DNA from: Arthrobacter sp. V1I7
Lineage (GTDB): Bacteria > Actinomycetota > Actinomycetes > Actinomycetales > Micrococcaceae
Length of the DNA stretch: 64,000 bases
Direction: 5' to 3'
Assembly (NCBI RefSeq): GCF_030817015.1
Contig: NZ_JAUSYS010000001.1
Location: forward strand, 1,922,001 to 1,986,000
Positions 37,834 through 47,569 of the stretch are shown piece after piece; within the stretch, counting starts at the first letter, position 1; every line of letters begins with the position of its first letter. The translations under genes were made by a program, and so were the position numbers. A model generated the notes under the pieces. The model made no database searches, was not told the origin of the DNA, and saw nothing but the letters and a program-made list of their open reading frames with translations.

Positions 37834-38892
37834 GTGACTTCTCAGGCATCTGCACGGCCCGCAGGCAACACCTGGCCGCGGCTCATCGGCGCACTCATTG
37901 ACGGTACGGATCTCACGACCGACAGCACGCAGTGGGCGATGAACTCGATCATGTCCGGTGAGGCCTCACCGGCGCAGGTAGCGGGGTTCCTGGTTGCGTT
38001 GCGGGCCAAGGGCGAGACGGTGGATGAGCTGGCCGGGCTGGTGGAGGCGATGATCTCCAACGCCAACCCGGTAGACATCGCCGGCGAGAAGCTGGACATC
38101 GTCGGCACCGGCGGGGACCAGCAGAACACCGTGAACATCTCCACGATGGCCGCCCTGATCGCGGCCGGCGCGGGCGCAAAAGTGGTCAAGCACGGCAACC
38201 GTGCGGCGTCCTCGACGTCCGGCTCAGCTGACGTCCTGGAAGCCCTCGGCGTCCGGTTGGACCTTCCGGTTCCGCGTGTCGCGCTCAACGCCGAGGAGGC
38301 CGGAATCACGTTCTGCTTTGCCCAGGTCTTCCATCCTTCGATGCGGCACGCCGCCGTCGCCCGCCGTGAACTAGGCGTGCCTACGGCTTTCAACTTCCTC
38401 GGTCCCATGATCAATCCCGCACACGTCCAGGCCTCGGCCGTCGGCGTCGCCAACGAACGGATGGCACCGCTGGTGGCCGGCGTACTGGCCAAGCGCGGCA
38501 GCCGCGGACTCGTCTTCCGCGGCAGCGACGGGCTGGACGAACTGACCACCACCGGACCGTCACGGGTCTGGGAAATCAGGAACGGCGGGGTTGCCGACGA
38601 GACCTTCGACCCGCGGGAACTCGGAATCCGTCGAGCAACCCTTGAAGAGTTGCGCGGCGGGGACGCGGCAGCCAACGCCGCCGTCGTCCGTGCCGTCCTG
38701 TCGGGTGCTCCGGGATCCGCCCGCGACGCCGCCCTGCTGAATGCCGCTGCAGGCCTGGTGGCTTTCGACCTTGATGCAGTGGGCCCGCTCAAGGATCGGA
38801 TGGCGGCGGCGCTGAAGCGGGCCGAGGAATCGATCGAATCCGGCGCGGCGGCCGAAGTGCTGGACCGCTGGGTCGCGCTCTCCCGCAGCTGA
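37834..38892 (+). CDS. trpD: Anthranilate phosphoribosyltransferase
   Basis: A 352-residue TrpD from GTG ([18 protein letters not shown]). The PRPP-binding loop is [20 protein letters not shown], and the conserved [20 protein letters not shown] and [12 protein letters not shown] segments follow. It joins anthranilate to PRPP in tryptophan synthesis. It stands alone rather than in a trp operon. A TAGCAT hexamer 6 bp before the GTG suggests a leaderless transcript; GGGAG also directly abuts the GTG. Confidence 0.96.
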   Translation: MTSQASARPAGNTWPRLIGALIDGTDLTTDSTQWAMNSIMSGEASPAQVAGFLVALRAKGETVDELAGLVEAMISNANPVDIAGEKLDIVGTGGDQQNTVNISTMAALIAAGAGAKVVKHGNRAASSTSGSADVLEALGVRLDLPVPRVALNAEEAGITFCFAQVFHPSMRHAAVARRELGVPTAFNFLGPMINPAHVQASAVGVANERMAPLVAGVLAKRGSRGLVFRGSDGLDELTTTGPSRVWEIRNGGVADETFDPRELGIRRATLEELRGGDAAANAAVVRAVLSGAPGSARDAALLNAAAGLVAFDLDAVGPLKDRMAAALKRAEESIESGAAAEVLDRWVALSRS

Positions 38893-38944
38893 GTCACGCG
38901 CCCAGGAGGCGGTACGGACCCGAATGGCGGTGCCGTGCCGACGG

Positions 38945-39226
38945 CTACTGTTCGAAGCCGAGGGCGAAGGCCGCGTCGAGGTCGTGCTGCGAATAGGCGC
39001 GGAAGGCAATCTGGGTGGTGGTGTGCACGACGCCGGCAACCTTGGAGAGCTTGTCCGCGATCGCGTCCGCGAGATCCTCGTGCTTCGGCACCCTGGCGAT
39101 GGCAATGAGGTCCCATTCGCCGGTCACGGAATAGACCTCGCTGATGCCTTGGATCGCGGAAATCTCTTCCGCGGTTTCCGGGATGCGGGAAGCGTCTGTC
39201 TTGATCAGGACGAAAGCGGTGACCAC
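38945..39226 (-). CDS. Lrp/AsnC-type ligand-binding (RAM/SAM-like) domain protein
   Basis: The GTG at 39226 has AAAGGA 6 bases upstream and gives 93 residues. The whole protein is the AsnC_trans_reg ligand-binding fold (VVTAFVLIKTDASRIPETAE; ISEVYSVTGEWDLIAIARV; VHTTTQIAFRAYSQHDLDAA) with no DNA-binding domain. Such stand-alone domains bind amino acids or modulate full-length Lrp proteins; the ligand is unknown. It sits next to trpD in convergent orientation. Confidence 0.9.
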   Translation of the reverse strand: MVTAFVLIKTDASRIPETAEEISAIQGISEVYSVTGEWDLIAIARVPKHEDLADAIADKLSKVAGVVHTTTQIAFRAYSQHDLDAAFALGFEQ

Positions 39227-39312
39227 ATCTGTTCCTTTCCGGATCTGCTGCGCCGTTGCCGGCCGATCATGTGCCCCTGGGGGCTGTGCCATATCCCTGC
39301 AAGCCTAGTACA

Positions 39313-39735
39313 TCAGGCCTGCCGGCGGCGTGCCCGGAACCGGTCCACCCCGGAGACCAGGATCCGGTATCCGAGCAGGAAAACGCCCAGCGCCAGCAGC
39401 GCCACGACGACGAACGGCAGAACCACCGTCTGCCCGGTGGCGGCCCGCAGCAGCATGCCGACGGCCACAGTCCCCAGCCAGACGCCGACGCCGGTCGGCC
39501 ACAGCGCGAGGGGAGCGCGCCAGGCGCGCAGGACGAGCCAGCTTGCCGCGGCGCCGGCGAGGAAGGGCCAGGCAGTGGCCAGGACCCCGGTCACGATCTC
39601 ACCGCGCTGGTGCGCGTCCCTGCCGATGGCGGCAAAGACCAGGATCAGCGCCGCGTCGGCCACGGCGGCCGGCGCCCGCCTGAGGCTCGAACCCCGGTCG
39701 GAAGCACGCGGGAGCGGGGGCGTGGATGACGTCAT
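39313..39735 (-). CDS. DUF3054 membrane protein
   Basis: A 140-residue protein with four predicted helices (AVADAALILVFAAIG; ILATAWPFLAGAAASWLVL in part; WPTGVGVWLGTVAVGMLL; VLPFVVVALLALGVFLLGYR). The GRDAHQRGEIVTGVLATAWP segment is characteristic of DUF3054. Function unknown. It ends in a basic tail (DRFRARRRQA), and may be co-transcribed with the Lrp-type gene 86 bp downstream. Confidence 0.85.
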   Translation of the reverse strand: MTSSTPPLPRASDRGSSLRRAPAAVADAALILVFAAIGRDAHQRGEIVTGVLATAWPFLAGAAASWLVLRAWRAPLALWPTGVGVWLGTVAVGMLLRAATGQTVVLPFVVVALLALGVFLLGYRILVSGVDRFRARRRQA

Positions 39736-39905
39736 GGTTTCAAGCCTAGCCCGGCGGCCAGGCCCGGGCGGATCAGTCCATCACCGCAGTGCCGTCGGGG
39801 GCCGGGACGTTGTGTCCCCGATGCCGCGGGACTAGGCTCTGGCTCAACCCGCACCGCCGCCGGACACAGCCTTGCGGCACGGGCAGAGCGGAAAGAGCGT
39901 GTGCA

Positions 39906-40382
39906 GTGAGCGAAAAAATCACCACCTGCCTGTGGTTCGATAACCAGGCCGAGGAGGCCGCCGAGTTCTACGTTTCCGTCTTCGAGGACGGCAAGGTCCT
40001 GGACGTGGCCCGCTACGGCGAGGGCGGCTCCGGACCCGCAGGCCAGGCGATCACTGTCCGTTTCGAGATCGGAGACCGGACCTTCACCGCGCTGAACGGG
40101 GGACCGGCCTTCACCTTCAGCGAGGCGGTCTCCTTCGTCGTCGACTGTGCCTCACAGGAGGACGTGGACCGCTACTGGGCGGCGTTGAGCCAGGGCGGCT
40201 CCGAAGGCCAGTGCGGCTGGCTCAAGGACAGGTACGGTGTCTCCTGGCAGGTCATACCGTCCGTGCTGGGCCAGCTGATCGGCGGCCCCGATCCGGTGGG
40301 TTCCCAACGGGCCATGCAGGCCATGCTTGCGATGCACAAGCTGGACATCGCCGCACTGCAAAAGGCCTACGACGGCCGCTGA
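39906..40382 (+). CDS. VOC superfamily protein (PhnB-like)
   Basis: The GTG at 39906 gives 158 residues starting VSEKITTCLWFDNQAEEAAE. The fold is the PhnB-like (3-demethylubiquinone-9 methyltransferase-named) glyoxalase/VOC type: FYVSVFEDGKVLDVARYGEG, FTALNGGPAFTFSEAVSFVV, DRYWAALSQGGSEGQCGWLK, DRYGVSWQVIPSVL. The older methyltransferase label is not supported by any SAM motif. Substrate unknown. Confidence 0.9.
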   Translation: MSEKITTCLWFDNQAEEAAEFYVSVFEDGKVLDVARYGEGGSGPAGQAITVRFEIGDRTFTALNGGPAFTFSEAVSFVVDCASQEDVDRYWAALSQGGSEGQCGWLKDRYGVSWQVIPSVLGQLIGGPDPVGSQRAMQAMLAMHKLDIAALQKAYDGR

Positions 40383-40530
40383 GCCGCGAGCAAGCCGGGG
40401 GCCCCGGGAGCCCGAGGGGCCCGAGATTGGCTGGCATCTTGCTGTCTGCTCCCTGCAGGGTGTCAAATCCTTAACACAAGCCCTTCCGCCGCACGGATGC
40501 GGACCATGGATACAACGCCAGGAGGTACTC

Positions 40531-42708
40531 ATGCCGACGAAGGATGCAAAGGTTCCGGCGAAGAATCCCGGCCGCGGCGCCGACCTCCGGCGGGCGGACG
40601 CATCCGACGGACTTCCGCCGGACCGACCGGAACAAATCCGGAACGTGGCCCTCATCGGCCACTCGGGATCAGGCAAGACCCTGCTCACCGAGGCGCTGCT
40701 CGCCGCCACCGGCGCCATCTCACGCAAGGGCTCGATCGCGGAAGGCACAACGGTCAGCGATTCGGAACCGGCAGCCATCCACCAGCAGCGTTCCGTCGCG
40801 CTCTCAGTGGTGCCCGTCGTGGTCAACGGCGTCAAAGTCAACCTGCTCGACACTCCCGGCTACGGGGAGTTCATCGGCGAGCTGCGCGCCGGACTGCGGG
40901 CCGCGGACGCGGCGCTGTTCGTCGTCTCGGCGGTCGACGATATTGACGCAGCCACAAGCGCCCTCTGGGCAGAGTGCCAGCGCACCCGCATGCCCCGGGC
41001 GGTCGTGATCAGCCGCCTGGATCATCCCCGGGCAGACTTCGACGCTGCCCTTGCCAGATGCCGGCAGGCTTTCGGTGACGCGGTGATGCCGCTCTACCTT
41101 CCGGTCCGCTCGGGGGCCGCCACCTCGGGCTTGCTCGGGCTGCTCTCCGGCACCGTGTCGGAACTGCTGCCCAACAACCCGGTGCCCGCCCTCCGGAACG
41201 CCGACGACGTCGAACGCGGCGCGTCGGAGACTGTGCGGAGCGCACTCATCGAAGGCATTATCGCCGAGAGTGAAGACGAGACGCTGATGGACCGGTACCT
41301 TGCCGGTGAGGACATAGCGCCGGAAATCCTGATCCAGGACCTGGAGACGGCGGTGGCCCGGGCCTCCTTCCATCCGGTGCTGCCGACCTCCGCAGAGTCC
41401 GGCCTCGGCCTGGCAGAACTGCTGGAGACAATGACGCGGGCGTTCCCGTCCCCGCTGGAGCGTGAACTGCCGCCCGTGACGGATCTGGCGGGTGGCCCGG
41501 TCGGACTGACGGGCTGTGACCCGGCAGGTCCCCTGGCCGGTGAGGTCGTGCGCACCACGATCGACCCGTTCCTGGGCCGGGTCTGCCTCGTCCGCCTTTT
41601 CTCCGGCACGCTGCGGGAAGACTCGGCGGTCCATGTCGGCGGCCGCGGCCTGGCGGACCGGGGCCATGAAGACCACGACAGCGACGAGCGGGTTGCGCAC
41701 CTGTACTCCCCCTTGGGTTCGAGCCTGCGGCCGGTTCCATACTGTGTGGCCGGAGATATCTGCGCCCTCACCAAGCTGGGCGCCGCCGAGACCGGGGACA
41801 CCATCTCGGCCAAGGAGCTGCCGCTCCTGGTCCAGCCGTGGGAGATGCCCGAACCGCTGCTGCCCGTCGCAATCGAGGCGGCCTCGCACGGTGACGAGGA
41901 CGTCCTGGCCAGGAGCCTGGGAAAGGTCGCAGCCGGCGACCCGACCCTCCGGGTCGAGCGGAACTCCGAGACCCATCAGCTGATCCTGTGGTGCATGGGT
42001 GAGGCGCACGCGGAGGTGGTCCTGGGCAGACTGAGGGACCAGGGGGTGAACCTGCATACGGTGGAGGTGGTGACACCGCTGCGGGAGACTTTTGCGGTCC
42101 GCGCGGCAGGCCACGGCCGGTACGTCAAGCAATCCGGCGGCCACGGCCAGTATGCCGTCTGCGACATCGACGTCGAACCGCTCGAGCGTGGTGCCGGCTT
42201 CGAATTCATCGACAAGACCGTGGGAGGCGTGATTCCGGGGCCTTTCATCGCTTCGGTGGAAAAAGGGGTACGGGCACAGATGCGGAAAGGTGTCGCCGCG
42301 GGCTTCCCGGTGGTGGATATCCGGGTGACGCTGCTCGGGGGCAAGGCCCACAGTGTGGACTCCTCGGATGCCGCATTCCAGGCGGCCGGCGCGCTGGCCC
42401 TGCGCGAGGCGGCTGCGGCCACGCGTATCCAGTTGCTGGAGCCCGTCTCGGAGGTGATCATCAGCGTTTCAGACGAGCACGTGGGCGCGGTGATGAGCGG
42501 TTTGTCCGCCCGCCGTGCACGCCTGACCGGCACAACGTCCGCCGGGGGAGACATCACCGAAATCGGCGCCGAGGTCCCGGATCAGGAACTGTTGCGGTAT
42601 TCGATTGAATTACGCGCGCTGACCTCCGGGAGTGGAAGGTTCAGCCGGAGCTACCTGCGGCACGAGCCGGTGCCCGCGAGCGCCGCCCGACCAGCCGCGA
42701 AAGCTTGA
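40531..42708 (+). CDS. Elongation factor G-like protein EF-G2
   Basis: A 725-residue translational GTPase from ATG with AGGAGGTACTC upstream. G1 is GHSGSGKT (about 43-50) and G3 is LLDTPGY. The NKxD (G4) position reads VISRLDH, so guanine specificity may be altered. Domains II-V follow (GRVCLVRLFSGTLREDSAVH; HAEVVLGRLRDQGVNLHTVE; GRYVKQSGGHGQYAVCDIDV). EF-G2 paralogues occur in actinobacteria besides true EF-G and, where studied, do not support ordinary translocation. The role here is unknown. It is apparently monocistronic. Confidence 0.9.
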   Translation: MPTKDAKVPAKNPGRGADLRRADASDGLPPDRPEQIRNVALIGHSGSGKTLLTEALLAATGAISRKGSIAEGTTVSDSEPAAIHQQRSVALSVVPVVVNGVKVNLLDTPGYGEFIGELRAGLRAADAALFVVSAVDDIDAATSALWAECQRTRMPRAVVISRLDHPRADFDAALARCRQAFGDAVMPLYLPVRSGAATSGLLGLLSGTVSELLPNNPVPALRNADDVERGASETVRSALIEGIIAESEDETLMDRYLAGEDIAPEILIQDLETAVARASFHPVLPTSAESGLGLAELLETMTRAFPSPLERELPPVTDLAGGPVGLTGCDPAGPLAGEVVRTTIDPFLGRVCLVRLFSGTLREDSAVHVGGRGLADRGHEDHDSDERVAHLYSPLGSSLRPVPYCVAGDICALTKLGAAETGDTISAKELPLLVQPWEMPEPLLPVAIEAASHGDEDVLARSLGKVAAGDPTLRVERNSETHQLILWCMGEAHAEVVLGRLRDQGVNLHTVEVVTPLRETFAVRAAGHGRYVKQSGGHGQYAVCDIDVEPLERGAGFEFIDKTVGGVIPGPFIASVEKGVRAQMRKGVAAGFPVVDIRVTLLGGKAHSVDSSDAAFQAAGALALREAAAATRIQLLEPVSEVIISVSDEHVGAVMSGLSARRARLTGTTSAGGDITEIGAEVPDQELLRYSIELRALTSGSGRFSRSYLRHEPVPASAARPAAKA

Positions 42709-42754
42709 GGAACAGTGTCGACGGCGACGCTGCCTCTTCCGAGAGGAAGCGTGC

Positions 42755-43138
42755 CTACCGGGACGACGGCGGCAACGACGGCGGCGGGGCGGCCTTTCCG
42801 GCCGCTGAGCGGAACCCGGGACCATCACCCCGTGAGGGCTCCCCGGCAAGCGCTGTCGCCTGGACGGCGGGTGGCTGGGTAGCGGGGGTGACCACTTTCG
42901 GCAGAGCGGCAATGTCCTTCTCAACGCCGCTCAGATGCAGCAACAGCGCGACTTCCGGATCCCAAGGATGCTCCCTGACAAGATTCCGCAGCCGGACCCG
43001 CACCTCTTCCAGTTCGGGCCCGGTGCTGTTGAGGAGGCTTGCGATGATCTCGAGGACCTGCAACCGGAGCGAAGTGCCGGCATACTGCTCGGAACCCGGG
43101 TCCTGAGGCACGGCGCCGCTTTGCCAGTCCCGGCCTTG
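42755..43138 (-). pseudogene. C-terminal fragment of an unrecognised gene
   Basis: On the minus strand a protein-like segment reads AGTSLRLQVLEIIASLLNST, then GPELEEVRVRLRNLVREHPW and DPEVALLLHLSGVEKDIAAL, ending in a Pro/Ala-rich tail at 42755. Amphipathic helices and charge pattern look real, but no start codon or N-terminal part is visible. Upstream of about 43138 the opposite strand carries an unrelated decayed Ig-like gene. I take it as the truncated 3' end of a lost gene. Family not recognised. Confidence 0.5.
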
Positions 43139-44034
43139 ATGGTCGCCGCCATCACTCCCACCGTGACGTACCGGAGCGATGATCCGGCGGCCTCGCATGA
43201 ACGCCAGTTGCTGCCCAGCAACAGCTCGTGGGATCCTGCCCGTGCGTCGCCCATGTCCTATGACGCGCAGCTCACCGGCGACTACACCTTCAACGTGCGG
43301 GCCGCCGACGCCGCGGGTAATGTCGGGGCGCCGGCAACCTTTGCCTGGCGAATCGGCGATCCGGACACTGTAGTGCCGACCCTGACCGCGCAGTCCGCGG
43401 CGGCGAATGCCACCGTCACCGGCGTGAACGGTACGTCCTTCGTCCTGCAGGACGCGAACGGCGCCGTCGTCCCGGCTGCGGCGACGTATGACACGGTTGC
43501 CCGAAGGGCAACCCTGGATCCGACGGATCCCCTGGCAAGCAACACCAGGTACACGGCGTCCTTGAAGAACACCGCCACCGATCCCTCGGGCAACGCTACG
43601 CCGGCGCCACGTGGCCTTCAACACGGCGGATACCGTCGTTCCGGCCGTGACAACGCGGACACCCGCGGCGGACGCAACGGCCGTAGCCGTCGGCACGAAT
43701 ATCACGGCCACGTTCAATGAAGCCGTCCAGGCAGTGAGCGGCACGACGTTCACGCTGCGGACGGGAACGGCCACCGGAACCGCCGTTGCCGGTGCGGTCA
43801 CGTACGACGCCGCCACCCGGGTTGCCACCCTGAACCCGACGGCCAACCTGTCCGCGGGCACCACCCACACGGCCAGCCTGACCGGCGGCGGTACGGCCAT
43901 CCGGGACGCGGCAAACAACGCCCTGGCGATGGCGGCGAACACCCGGTTCACGGCCGGGCTGACTGCCGGCATCGTCGACGCCGGGACCCAACCCCATCCC
44001 GGCCACGACCTGGAGCTTCACCGCCGGCCCGTGA
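43139..44034 (+). pseudogene. Decayed Ig-like (Big_5-type) repeat protein
   Basis: The segment encodes pieces of bacterial Ig-like domains: YDAQLTGDYTFNVRAADAAG, then ATYDTVARRATLDPTDPLAS, then ATFNEAVQAVSGTTFTLRTG and ATRVATLNPTANLSAGTTHT. The frame changes near 43610 and again near 44000, after which the terminal ATTWSFTAGP and stop (44032-44034) are recovered. There is no N-terminus or secretion signal. Such repeats come from large secreted or surface proteins, so this is the frameshifted 3' end of one. Its 5' edge abuts the unrelated minus-strand fragment. Confidence 0.75.
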
Positions 44035-44062
44035 TGTAGCACGAGCGGGACGCTCTCGAACT

Positions 44063-44102
44063 ATGGCCCCCGGATGGTCCTTACCGGCCATTCGGGGGCC
44101 AT
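44063..44102. terminator. Strong hairpin after the Ig-like pseudogene
   Basis: The 17-bp stem pairs 44063-44079 with 44086-44102 (two G-U pairs), loop CTTACC. It is probably the terminator of the ancestral Ig-like gene, kept after the gene decayed. No T tract. Confidence 0.75.
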
Positions 44103-44156
44103 TGGCGTGCCAGCGGGGGAGCGGGGTCCCATCTGCTGCACGGCGCGTGCGCCGCG

Positions 44157-44753
44157 CTAGAAATCGGTCCGCATGACGGCGCGCCTCGGCGTCGGTCTAC
44201 TCACCTCGGTGAACCCGGCGTCGACAAAGATGTTGCGGCTGCCCACAAAGAGTTCACCCCACGAAAACTCCTGCCCGGGACGGGTGATGATCGGATAGCC
44301 CTCGACGGCGCGGGCGCCGCGGCTCCGGGCAAAGCCGACTGCGGCGTGGGCCAGGGCGCGGCTGATGCCGCGACGGCGGAAGCCGGTACGGGTGACAAAG
44401 CAGGTCACGGCCCATACGCCGTCGTCGTCCTTGTCCTCCTCCCTGCCGGTCCACGGGATCCGGGCCCGGAGCAAACGCACATAGGCCGTGCGGGGCTCGA
44501 CGGCGCACCAGCCGGCGGGTTCACCGTCGAGATACGCCACGAGCCCGCTCGTCGAGTCCGCTGCCGGTCTGCCGCAGCCGCTCTGCAGGCGTAGCCGTTC
44601 GGCGCGTTCACTGACCGGGACGGAACTCCAGTCCCGGTCCCGGATTTTGAACCACTGGCACTGGCACCCGGACGGGTCGCCGCGGGTGCCGAAGATCGTC
44701 CGGAGGTCGTCCCAACTTGCCTCGTTCGCGGGCACGACAGAGATCGCAGCCAT
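44157..44753 (-). CDS. GNAT family N-acetyltransferase
   Basis: From ATG at 44753, with GGGAGG 13 bases upstream, this is 198 residues. The acetyl-CoA-binding core is VWAVTCFVTRTGFRRRGISR followed by ALAHAAVGFARSRGARAVEG, and the end NIFVDAGFTEVSRPTPRRAV completes the fold. The N-terminal GDPSGCQCQWFKI motif is shared by a group of small actinobacterial acetyltransferases. The substrate is unknown. A TTG directly before the ATG is an alternative start. Confidence 0.88.
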   Translation of the reverse strand: MAAISVVPANEASWDDLRTIFGTRGDPSGCQCQWFKIRDRDWSSVPVSERAERLRLQSGCGRPAADSTSGLVAYLDGEPAGWCAVEPRTAYVRLLRARIPWTGREEDKDDDGVWAVTCFVTRTGFRRRGISRALAHAAVGFARSRGARAVEGYPIITRPGQEFSWGELFVGSRNIFVDAGFTEVSRPTPRRAVMRTDF

Positions 44754-44944
44754 CAAGCGAGTGTCCTCCCGTCGGCCAGCGATGTCCACCGGGCGCCAGC
44801 AGTCGTATTCGGACAGCCGATCCGTTGAACGGGGATGCACGAGGTTCTGTCCCGGCAGCTTCATGTTGTTGCGTGGGTCACATTTCCTGCCTACCCTAGA
44901 CGGGGGTTGCAGCGTCGCAGCCCGTCGATGGAGGTGGCATCATC

Positions 44945-45271
44945 ATGAACGATAAGCTCAGCATCCTGGTTCGAGTCGATCTGGATTGCGCGAAGGCGCA
45001 AGTGGCAGCCAGAGGTCACGTGACACTACAAAGCATTCAGGCCCTCTACGTTGTCGTAAAGCGTGCCAATGCCCTGCTCGAAGGGCTGGTCATGGAAGTT
45101 GACGTCTCGCACGCCAAGGTCGATCCCGTCGCACTGGTGCAACTCCGGGCCTTCTCCCGGTCCCGTCATTTGCCTGAGCTCATCGATCCGTTTCAGGCTG
45201 ACTGTCGTTTCAGCATTGTGGGACCCGATGACGCGTTGACCCCGGCCTCACCAATGCGCTTGGCCGCCTGA
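44945..45271 (+). CDS. Hypothetical protein, weakly STAS-like
   Basis: A 108-residue protein from ATG with GGAGGTGG at a good distance. The pattern ILVRVDLDCAKAQVAARGHV - LVMEVDVSHAKVDPVALVQL resembles the beta-alpha arrangement of STAS domains (anti-sigma-antagonist type). The usual Ser/Thr phosphorylation site is not evident. No close family is recognised. It appears monocistronic. Confidence 0.6.
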   Translation: MNDKLSILVRVDLDCAKAQVAARGHVTLQSIQALYVVVKRANALLEGLVMEVDVSHAKVDPVALVQLRAFSRSRHLPELIDPFQADCRFSIVGPDDALTPASPMRLAA

Positions 45272-45402
45272 AGCCCCGCCTTAGGCGCCAGCATTGTCTT
45301 GGGGGATCACTGGTTGATGCGCTCATTGGATGGCAGCGGCTGCTGGATTTGAACTAGCAGCCGTCTCTTCCCGAGGCGGGGACCTGGTGGCACGATGCCA
45401 AT

Positions 45403-45732
45403 ATGAGCGAAAAGAAGGACGAGAAGTCGCAAAAGCATCAAGGCCAGGATGATTACGTCGGTTCACCGACCACGGAGCAAATGCGCACTGTCGGTCAGCG
45501 TCGACGGGAGGCGGAAGAGAAGCTGGAGCATCATCTGGAGGAGGTCCGCCACAAGGAGGACTCCGGCAACGCCAGTTCCGCCAAGGAGGATGACGTCGGA
45601 GCGCCGTCGACCTACGGCAGGGACGTTGCTGACATCCAGAACGACGACCGGCTCACTCCCGCTGATCGCGTGGATTTGATCGCCAACCAGGTACTCGCGA
45701 GCGACGACGATGGCGGGTCTGAGAAATCGTGA
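45403..45732 (+). CDS. Hypothetical small charged protein
   Basis: A 109-residue hydrophilic protein from ATG, rich in Lys, Glu, Asp and Gln with no hydrophobic core. RRREAEEKLEHHLEEVRHKE is a likely helix; the remainder (EDDVGAPSTYGRDVADIQND) looks disordered. No clear ribosome site. No function recognised; composition is reminiscent of small stress-type proteins, but this is not evidence of function. Confidence 0.55.
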   Translation: MSEKKDEKSQKHQGQDDYVGSPTTEQMRTVGQRRREAEEKLEHHLEEVRHKEDSGNASSAKEDDVGAPSTYGRDVADIQNDDRLTPADRVDLIANQVLASDDDGGSEKS

Positions 45733-45862
45733 GCAGACGTACGGGTCATCCCATCATTTCCTGGAGTGAAACGAACGAAATGCCGCACGCCACGTAGTGA
45801 AATGGAAACGATGCAACCGGCATGCTGGTGCAACAATTTCCGTTCATTGGCAGGACATATTT

Positions 45863-47008
45863 TTGCTTGATGTATTTAGTCTTCGCGTAGCGTTTGCCGT
45901 AGCAGCGCTTACGCTGCTGGTCCTTTTTTACTTGGTGACGTTTCGTTCGACCAAGTCTGAATACAGCGCATGGTGGTGCCTGGCCGTGGTTGCCTTTCTC
46001 CTGGGATCCTCCGCCTATCTGCTGAACGGGACCTGGCACCAGCGGTGGGCGAACCCCGCCGGAAACGCCGTGCTGGTGCTGGGTGCAGGCTGTGTGTGGG
46101 GCGCCGTCCGTTCCTTGCGGCTGAAGAAGGTCAAGCGCTGGCAACTCGCGGCCGCTCCCATCGTCACGGCGACTATGTCGGCGCTCGATCATCCTTCGAC
46201 CAACAACTGGTCGGGTGGCCCGTATTTCCTGATGTCGATGTCCCTCATGATCGGGCTTGCATCTTGGGAGTTATGGCGGCGAAGAAGCGTGTACCACGGG
46301 GCGGAGCTGCCGATGGCTGTCACCTCCGGGGTCGTTGCGCTCTTTTACCTGTTCCGCTGCGGGGCATTCATCCTGGGCGGGGCTGATGGCGCAATTTTCC
46401 GAACCTACTTCGGTTCTGCCGCCACAACGCTTCTGACCATCACGCTCCTGATCGTGGTGTCTTTCAGTATCGCGGCCCTCAGCGCCGAACAGGTGACGCA
46501 GGCACTCCGGGTTCGTGCCAGCCATGACGGCCTCACCGGCCTGCTGAACCGTGCCGCGTTCCTGGGTCTGCTGGAGGATAAGTTGGGTGGCCGGCGTGGG
46601 GCCGAAAGCTTCGGATCTCTCGTAATGGCGGATCTGGACCACTTCAAAGCCGTGAACGACCGGAGCGGTCATGCGGCCGGTGACGCTGCCTTGAACGCTT
46701 TCGCCTCTGCTTGCAGGAATTCGGTCCGTTCGAATGATCTCGTAGGCCGGTATGGTGGGGAGGAATTCATCCTTTATCTTCCTGGGGCTACGCCTGAGCA
46801 GGCGGCCCGCGTGACGGAACAGATCAGTCTGACAATGAAGGACTCTGACCCGGCGCTTCTGCTGCCCACCGTCAGCTACGGCATTGCCGCCGTGAACGCC
46901 GCCGGCGATGCCCTGAAGGCAGCCATCGCTTCCGCTGACGCGGCACTCTACCAAGCCAAGGCACAGGGCCGGAACCAGGTATTTTTGGCCACCACCTTGG
47001 CGCTATAA
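45863..47008 (+). CDS. Membrane-anchored GGDEF diguanylate cyclase
   Basis: From a TTG at 45863 (GGCAGGAC upstream) this is 381 residues; an in-frame GTG at 45797 would add 22 less convincing residues. Six or seven N-terminal helices (FAVAALTLLVLFYLV; GNAVLVLGAGCVWGAV; MAVTSGVVALFYLFRCGAFI; TLLTITLLIVVSFSIAAL) precede the GGDEF domain (HDGLTGLLNRAAFLGLLEDK; MADLDHFKAVND). The active-site loop is GGEEF at about 298-302, competent for c-di-GMP synthesis. No EAL domain. The 5' region is notably AT-rich. Confidence 0.88.
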   Translation: MLDVFSLRVAFAVAALTLLVLFYLVTFRSTKSEYSAWWCLAVVAFLLGSSAYLLNGTWHQRWANPAGNAVLVLGAGCVWGAVRSLRLKKVKRWQLAAAPIVTATMSALDHPSTNNWSGGPYFLMSMSLMIGLASWELWRRRSVYHGAELPMAVTSGVVALFYLFRCGAFILGGADGAIFRTYFGSAATTLLTITLLIVVSFSIAALSAEQVTQALRVRASHDGLTGLLNRAAFLGLLEDKLGGRRGAESFGSLVMADLDHFKAVNDRSGHAAGDAALNAFASACRNSVRSNDLVGRYGGEEFILYLPGATPEQAARVTEQISLTMKDSDPALLLPTVSYGIAAVNAAGDALKAAIASADAALYQAKAQGRNQVFLATTLAL

Positions 47009-47179
47009 AACCCGGGCTGTCGGACGTTCTTGACGGCCGGGATTTGATCGCGGTTACCCGCTCGAGAACCTGCCGCCCACTGCGGGTTAGACCTCCCTGT
47101 ACCCGGTTCAGGTGCGTCAGCGCGCTTCGTCGGATGCCCTCCGGCCGGTTCCACCCGACCTGGTCACCTTTCCGGTCCT

Positions 47180-47420
47180 TGTCGCGATCCGGGGCGTCAT
47201 CTTCGCCGGCGCCGCCCATCGAACTGGTCGGCTCAGCGGCTGGCAAAACCGAGCACCCCGAAAAAGTCATGCCAAAGGCAATCAACGCCGTCGTCTTCCG
47301 GATCGGCGTGTTCACGTCGGATCCGTCCTCCTGCTGTCCTGCGTGCTCCCGTACACCGCCTACAAGACAGGGGACTGCCCCTCGGGACGTACTTCGGATC
47401 CACGATGCCGGGGCACTCCT
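47180..47420 (+). pseudogene. Amino-acid permease (APC family) fragment
   Basis: Two frames together give an APC-permease segment: ELVGSAAGKTEHPEKVMPKA followed by INAVVFRIGVF (47221-47313), then after a +/-1 shift HVGSVLLLSCVLPYTAYKTG (from 47313). In intact AnsP/CycA-type transporters these form the conserved ETENPEK-type loop and the next helix. Flanking sequence has no permease-like character. It is a frameshifted, truncated relic. Confidence 0.8.
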
Positions 47421-47569
47421 TCCGGACCCGGTTGCAGCGAATTCCGAATGGTCGGCCGGTCAGTCGGTCGCTCACCATGAACCCTGGGCACAACTGGTCA
47501 GCGCCGTAGTTGAGGTGCAAACGGCACGGCCGGCACTGTTCTGGCTGTGAGTCTTTGAGTATGCGCCCA

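Noticed and set aside
40804..42351. 515-codon antisense frame over EF-G2
   Set aside because: Composition is that of a shadow; EF-G domains fill the plus strand.
42755..43972. Full 405-codon minus-strand frame
   Set aside because: Only the last ~110 codons look protein-like; the upstream part is antisense to Ig-like repeats, so it was kept only as a C-terminal fragment.
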